Positions 58,901 through 64,000 of a stretch of DNA of 64,000 nt are shown here, one piece after another. Source of the DNA: Malania oleifera (Eukaryota; Streptophyta; Magnoliopsida; Santalales; Ximeniaceae); assembly GCF_029873635.1 (NCBI RefSeq), contig NC_080420.1, positions 52,591,457-52,655,456 of the forward strand. Reading direction: 5' to 3'. Under the pieces are notes generated by a model. That model had not been told where the DNA came from and did no database searches. It saw only the letters and a list, made by a program, of their open reading frames with translations. Numbering within the stretch: the first letter of the stretch is position 1; the number at the start of each line of letters is the position of its first letter. The position numbers and the translations under genes are program-made.

Positions 58901-61900
58901 GCAGCAAAATGAAGACCATTCCATCCTGAATCTGCCAATCCCTGTCTGTAATCAACATCCTCATGAAAGATGCTGGTCACCATCATTAGATCACTATGAG
59001 TACAATGAGACACAGCAAAAAGGAAAGACCATTTTCATCCAGAAAGCTACTCCTCGAATATCAATTGGCAGTTCTCATCATTGGTTTAAAAGGGAGACAA
59101 AGGGGGAGCCAAGCCAGTACTCGGTTGGACCAACCTATGAATATGTTGCCAATAGCAGTGTGGGGGGAGCTAAGTTTGTTGGAGGAACTGCTGCACTGCG
59201 GGAAATCTTTCTCAATACAGAACTTCAAAAGGCAAGATCTGTAAACGCCGCATATGTGGAGCAAAATATCGAACTAAAAGAAACTACCTTCACTTTACAC
59301 TACCAAAATGAACGTAAGTCAATGCCTAGACCTAGACTTTTTTCACACGCAACTCAGAGGTGTTCAGGGCAGGCTCAGTTGTAGAGATTTGGGCAAGCTT
59401 TCTGGAAATTTTTTCTATGGGGAAAGAAAAACTGGATTTCATGCTCAACTGAAAATTCTTCCTACTAGGAAAAAAGGAAAACCCTCTTCTAGTTTTCTAG
59501 CTTTGTTCTAAAACTTGAAATACAGCTTTAGTATGATGTATTCCAGGTTTTCCTTTATAACAAGTATACTAGTTCTCTTTAGAAAACACAGCTGAAAGGA
59601 TTCAACCATCAGAAAACAAGAAATCCTTCTTTTAAAAAATTGAAAAACAAAATAACATATAGAGAAGGCAAAGCCTAGACAAGGACATGGTTCTGTTGCG
59701 AGTGCTGCCACCATGCCACTATTGCCTCACCTAGCTATTCTCCTTGCAAATCTGCCCCCTGCACAAATATTAAATTTGCAAAGTTGCACACAGTTGATAC
59801 CTGGACAATGCATCTTGCGACCCAAGCTTCATTTTGTCCCCTTAAGCCATTATGCCCTCGCTTTGCTGAGAGCCAGAGAGATGTTTCAGAAAGGGACAAA
59901 TGAGATGAATTTTTTTGGAAAGCCAGGAAGATCAGAAGAATGAAAGAAAATTAAAAGAAAAGAAAAGGATGTTGGCACAGGGAAGTAGCAGAAAACAACA
60001 CTGAAAATAGACATGAATGCTGTTAGAACATTGGGAAAGAAAGAAGTTAGGAGGATGTGCTTTGGTGCCTTTCAGATTGCAGTCCAATAGCTTGGCTCCA
60101 ATTTCTTGTTTCCACAAATGTTGGACATGTCCAGCTGGGGCACAGCGTGAAGATGTCATTTGATTATTTTATATTAGCAGAGTTTGACAAGTCAAATTTG
60201 TTTCTTTTTCTCTTCTCTTTCTTTTTGAGAGAATATGAGCAAGTAAGAAAATACTTGCAATTTGAATGGGTTTTCTAGTTTGCTGATTTGGAAACCAATT
60301 TTTTGTTCCCAATAATGAATCTGTTTTCCCATAGAAAACAAAAAATGTAGAAAGAAAACAGAAAATTATTTTCTTTAACTTTATATTCCCGAATAATTCC
60401 AGAATCTAGATTTGGCATACTCCAATATTTTTCCATAAAATATTAATTTAATACCTTCTCACACCAACACCTAATTTCAAGGAAAACAAAAGGAGAGACT
60501 GCCATTTGTTGGAAACCAAAAGGGAAAACATGAGAAGTTAGAGAACTGACCAAGAAGAAAAAAAAAAGTCATTGATTAGATTAGGGGTTATGAAACAGCT
60601 CATGGTTCACATATGTTTTTCATGGAGAGGAGCGTGATCGACACCAGAATTAATTCTCCCAATTGGGATTACTTCATCTTTAAAACAAACAATACTCTGG
60701 AGGAAACTAGACTATTTAGAGAGGGATACTTTAGAGGGATGTAAAGATTCAATAGAAAAACAAATAAATACAATTTCAAGAAAGGAATTAATTTTAAATT
60801 TTGAAAGATTCATTTTTCAGCAGCCTTTGTTTGTGGAATTTTTATGAAAATTTCAAATTAAATTGAACGAAACATAGGAAATATATAATAATTATGAAAA
60901 TTTAAATCAAACTTTCAAAAAAGTTAAAAGGAGCCATAGTGCAAATATGTGGAACTAAAATAATTCAGAAAAAAATGTATATTTGATGACAATGATGTCA
61001 TAAATATACATTTATATAAAAATAAATCATAATTTTCGAAAAAATGAATAAAAAGGAAAATTTTAGAATTTTACTAATAAATCAGAAGTCTTCCCCAAAC
61101 TTAAGCACATGGATTCCTCCCTTCCTATTCAAGCTAGGATCACCAAAGCCTTCTCAAATTCCCCAACCCTCATTTCAGCAAAATCAGTCTTCCCTTGCAG
61201 AAGGATGAGCAGAAATATTACTGTATCCCAAATCTCTTCATCCAATCACATGGGTTTTGATATTTGAATTTCGTAGAAATTGTCATTCCCAATGCACCCA
61301 ACAGAAGCTGCCAGAGAAGAATATGCCCTCCATGCAGGCAACAGGCTATTAGGGGGAAAACAAATGATTCTGGGCCATCAATCCATTGGAGAGCCAAATT
61401 GGCATTACTGACCATGCAAAGAGACGGCCTCAATTGCATGAAATGGCCAATCCTTCCCCTTGGAGTCCTTGATGTACAATTCCAGCAATAAACTGTTCAT
61501 CTTGGAGTGAATGTTCTCAATGGCAATCAGGAAGTCATGGAAGCTGCAAGCATTTTCAATCTAAACCCCCTCTGCAAACCTTCCAGGAAGATTTTCAAGG
61601 ACTATGCTCTCAGAATCTACAAAGAAGACAAAAGAACGAAAGACTCCTAGTGAAGTTTTCTCGTCATAAACAGGGTGGTCAGCGACATAGGTCCTTCAAG
61701 AGGATTGACCTCCTAACGGCATTCAAAAATCAGCTTACATAAATATTGACAAAATAGGTGTTCAACCCAGTTCATTCTCGTTCCTTTGGTCATGAAGCTC
61801 ACTGGTTTTAACCAGTTTTTACTATTGTCAATCTTTATGTCCAAACCAGATTCATCCAATTCCCAACTTACTGGTCAATCTGGTCCAGTTTTGAAAACAC

Positions 61901-63004
61901 CACCCAAACATATTCCTTTGAGCTCATCTTGAATTTCTAGAAATCTTGGTACTTGGTAGTCAGCACTAACTCTAAATACCCTCGCAGGACAGACTCTGCT
62001 TCACAATTTCTTTTGCAGACTCCTAAGAAAGTTCATTGGATTTAACGTTTTAACACTATATGTAACCTGTTAACAATGCCTCACCCCAACATTTTTAAAG
62101 CAAAACTACAGAACTTCTGGAAGATATGAAAAAAGATAATATATAAACAAAATTATAAAAATAAATTGAACAATTTTTACTAGAAGCCAGGTGGAATAGC
62201 AGGTAATTGGAAAGAATATATGGTTGTACAGAGCACTGCAAAAACCCATGTTAATAATGCAGCTAAAAGTAGTGCAAGCCAACAGAATAATACGACTTCA
62301 AATACCACTAGACTTACCAACTTTCTGCAACACACACTGTTAAGGCTTGATACATTGTTAGCCCACAACCTAACAGCTTAAGCAGTTAATCGTTTAGGTA
62401 AAGTGGTTGTTTAACATGGTATCAGAGCCATGGCTACAAGAGATCCTAGATTCTAGTCATGTTGCCTATATTTATTGTTTGGTTGTCAAAAATTATCCTA
62501 TTCCCTGTAATGGGTGTTATTTATCTGTTGTTTACCTCTCCACATGCAACTAGGATTTATGTGTGAAGGAGTGCAAAAGCTTGATATACATTGTTGGCCC
62601 ACAACCCAATAACTTAAGCTTTTAAGTTAAGCGGTTGTTGCTAATGTATATAATCAGAAAAGAAGGGGGGAAGGCGAAATGAAAGATAAAAAATCAAAGG
62701 GAAATACACCAACATTGTTGTTAACAAATGGCATCAACTATCATAAAGTTGTGTTCACTAGGAAAATTGACATACAACACAGGTGAAGAAAGCCTGCATA
62801 TTCTGCCCAAGTTACCTGAGATTTTGATGATGCCTGTTGCACACCCTTCTTAGAGCCTTTAGCAACAGCCTGGTGGATTGCTAAGTCCGCAAGGATACTG
62901 TCTAACGACCATAATACAAAGGAACTAAGTGCCTCAAGCGAGCACTGGTTGATCCAGTCAACTGATGTCTTATAAACAGTTTCAGAAATATGAGAAATGG
63001 GGAC
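55990..63004 (-). CDS. TMEM214 / DUF2359 family membrane protein, 3' eight coding exons (5' part outside window)
   Basis: Minus-strand exons: 63,004-62,816; 57,950-57,813; 57,702-57,581; 57,500-57,368; 57,245-57,116; 57,013-56,934; 56,825-56,691; 56,229-55,990 (TGA at 55,992-55,990). All introns are GT-AG and the phases add up to 388 uninterrupted codons. Landmarks are YKTSVDWINQCSLEAL, SKKGVQQASSKSQ, VLAMVLRRKPDVLVGLYPTL, YQGQDKLPVMIWMIAQ, GLFSWAHNLLPIV, SAPKARTILVNGAVRKGERL, SFEILMRVTFPASSARVK, ATERFEAIYPTLKEV and DKYCKVMLGRLS. Plant members, such as those of Arabidopsis, are near 600 residues, so about 200 N-terminal residues lie beyond 64,000. GYAALAVAVGALLQLL near the C-terminus is a likely membrane segment. 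Animal TMEM214 is an ER membrane protein linked to ER-stress caspase recruitment; the plant role is unknown. The frame is intact, so it is probably functional. Confidence 0.93.
58005..58260. mobile_element. MITE-like element with inverted ends and internal CCTCCCCTGAGGTTT repeats
   Basis: Left end GGGCAAAAGACACTCACCT and right end, inverted, AGCAAAAGACTCTAACCTC match. Inside are four to five degenerate copies of an about 40-bp unit with CCTCCCCTGAGGTTT and CAAAAAGATA; the last one is inverted. No coding capacity. A target duplication is not evident. Confidence 0.65.
58663..58767 (-). other. Exon-like cassette, 35 codons in frame, inside the TMEM214-like intron
   Basis: 105 nt, flanked on the minus strand by TCTCTTTTTTAAG (acceptor-like) and GAG/GTAGCT (donor-like). 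Read in the phase needed to join the neighbouring exons it has no stop and begins ASPLDHCKRIKAHVIELLHI and ends TIDEIQE. The composition looks like a real peptide, but I do not recognise it, and known family members run directly from SKSQ to VAIF. It could be an alternative exon or a relic of another gene. Confidence 0.35.
58803..59035. repeat. Imperfect tandem duplication, period about 115-120 bp
   Basis: CTGAATCTGCCAATCC occurs at about 58,806 and 58,927, then CATCCTCAT(T/G)AAA. AGTACAATGAGA(T/C) followed by a CAGCAAAA stretch and GACCATT occurs in both copies. Many substitutions. Confidence 0.75.
58899..59384 (+). other. Unrecognised 161-codon open frame in the intron, antisense to the gene
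   Basis: Begins MQQNEDHSILNLPIPVC and contains YSVGPTYEYVANSSVGGAKF and SVNAAYVEQNIELKETTF. The first third comes from the tandem duplication. The central part reads like protein, but no family is recognised. It may be a captured gene fragment or chance. Confidence 0.25.
61410..61700 (-). pseudogene. Coding-like relic of an unidentified gene
   Basis: One minus-strand frame reads DHPVYDEKTSLGVFRSFVFF, IVLENLPGRFAEGV, a stop, then ENACSFHDFLIAIENIHSKM, LLLELYIKDSKGKDWPFHAI and EAVSLHGQ before a stop at about 61,415. The composition is clearly protein-like over about 95 codons with one internal stop. I do not recognise the family. It shares the strand of the TMEM214-like gene but not its sequence, and may be a captured or retroposed fragment. 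Confidence 0.4.
62338..62645 (+). mobile_element. TRIM-like short LTR element
   Basis: A short terminal repeat (62,338-62,416; GCTTGATACATTGTTAGCCC, AGCTTAAG, GTGGTTGTTTAACA) is followed immediately by TGGTATCAGAGCCATGGC, a good primer-binding site. After about 150 bp a second copy follows (about 62,561-62,645; GCTTGATATACATTGTTGGC, ACTTAAGC, GCGGTTGTTG). Total about 310 bp without coding capacity, typical of terminal-repeat retrotransposons in miniature. Confidence 0.7.
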
Positions 63005-63904
63005 CTATCATAAAGTAAATTAAGTAATCGAGTTTTAGAAAAAATTAAACAGAAAAGAAACAAAAACATTAAATAAATTGCACGCAAGTTCAAAGCCTTG
63101 CTGTAAAATACTCAACATGTTGAATCGCAATACGCCCCACAAATACCATGACAAATCCATTATGATTTTCAAAAAAAAAAAAAATTAGAAGTGCATGGAA
63201 ACAACAAAGATGGGCATGAAGATGATATAAAGAATCAATAAATATAACAATATAAACAGATTACGCCCAAAAAAAAACTTCATCCTAGAAGAGTGGAAAA
63301 AGATATTTTGTTGTCGCAACCAAATCTTTCACTTCCAAAATTACCCTTAAAGTATCAACAATGTTACTTAACAACTATGTTAGAGGATGGAGCCAACATT
63401 GTCTAATCACTACCAACAAGTGAGCTAGTTAACTTTCACTTCCAAAATTACCCTTAAAGCATCATCATGCAGGTGCAATATTGAGCCACAAGTGCAAACA
63501 AGAAAATTTTCATATACAAGACTCCTCAAGTGCTGGACTTCGAGTTTGTTTGTGAATGCCAACCTAGTTTGATCTTTTCTAACCCAAGTGAATAAAATCA
63601 GTGTTCATTTGAAATAAAGTAGACCCTTGCACAAAATTTCAAGAAAAGAATAAAGGATACTCCTTTTGTAAAGAAATTCCCAGGGACCGTAGTTTCATTC
63701 TCAAGAACAATAAAGCAATCTGTCACTCAATTTCCTTGTTTATTTTGACATAAATTTGTGTGCGCAAATATAGCATAGTTTCAATTAAAATCAAGAGCCA
63801 AAATGATGTGCATTTCAGTGCTGCAATATTTTAGAATTTATTTGGAATTATATTCAAAAGGATAATATTACAAACTAATGTAATAAAAACATAGTTCTAA
63901 ATGG

Positions 63905-64000
63905 CTCAGCCGAGTTTGCCCAAGTGGTAAGGGACCTAAGGGCAAAGTTGAGCCTTGGTGATCCCAAGGTCACAGGTCCAATTCTCCACTTGTGTTTGCC
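63905..64000 (+). mobile_element. tRNA-derived SINE, 5' part, cut by the window end
   Basis: TTTGCCCAAGTGGTAAG resembles a pol III A box (TRGYNNARNNGG). GGTCACAGGTCCAATTCTCC, about 40 bp further, resembles a B box (GGTTCGANTCC) with decay. Arrangement recalls Au-type plant SINEs. It is not a functional tRNA, since no cloverleaf closes. Confidence 0.55.

Larger units (their letters stand above)
57951..62815 (-). other. 4.9-kb intron of the TMEM214-like gene
   Basis: It joins two phase-0 exons (after SSKSQ, before VAIFVVLAM). All other introns seen are about 80-460 bp. This one holds a MITE-like element, a TRIM-like element, a tandem duplication, coding-like relics and an exon-like cassette, each listed separately. 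The rest is AT-rich with nothing recognised. Confidence 0.85.

Noticed and set aside
63905-64000. Functional tRNA gene
   Set aside because: Only box A- and B-like elements are present; stems do not pair into a cloverleaf.

Overview
The window is AT-rich nuclear DNA of a flowering plant, most likely a dicot. The evidence is Tekay-type gypsy and Sirevirus-like copia retrotransposons, a MuDR-type MULE, a plant-type spliced gene and tRNA-iMet primer-binding sites. Only one ordinary host gene is visible: a TMEM214/DUF2359 membrane-protein gene on the minus strand (55,990 to beyond the right edge; its first exons lie outside). Almost everything left of 55 kb is nested transposable elements.

Layer 1 (793-36,155) is an old MULE. 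It has a perfect 9-bp target duplication, long terminal inverted repeats, and a decayed minus-strand transposase now split over three blocks (34,672-35,089, 6,854-7,771 and 3,700-4,838). Without its insertions it would be about 6.4 kb. A Sirevirus-type solo LTR (4,839-6,853, TSD CTCAC) and a gypsy-like element (7,772-34,671) split the transposase. The 3' LTR of that gypsy-like element holds another solo LTR (7,871-10,003, TSD AATGA) and a Tekay-like gypsy (11,553-18,526). Its internal region holds a full-length Tekay-like gypsy (21,766-31,049, TSD CTAGT). Its 5' LTR holds a truncated LTR of the same family as the solo LTRs.

Layer 2 (about 36.57-54.6 kb) is a broken plus-strand copia element. 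Its integrase is interrupted by a solo LTR with TSD GACCC (36,811-39,212). Its reverse transcriptase region is replaced by a minus-strand Sirevirus-like complex (about 39.49-49.23 kb) made of gag, a shared LTR, an env-like ORF, pol and a truncated LTR. Its RNase H resumes at 49.24 kb, and its 3' LTR (50,473-54,635) holds one more solo LTR (51,341-53,374).

Right of 55 kb, eight coding exons of the TMEM214-like gene can be placed exactly by splice sites and phase. The 4.9-kb intron between the first two visible exons contains a MITE-like element, a short TRIM-like LTR element, two unexplained coding-like relics, and an in-frame 105-nt exon-like cassette with good splice sites.

The most interesting pattern is shared by several LTR families. 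Each carries an array of its own degenerate GC-rich palindrome (TCGGTCGACCGA-like, TCGTCGACGA-like or CAGGCGCCTG-like) just upstream of a TATA-like box, and the gypsy LTRs then have a CT microsatellite. This looks like a recurrent modular LTR promoter.
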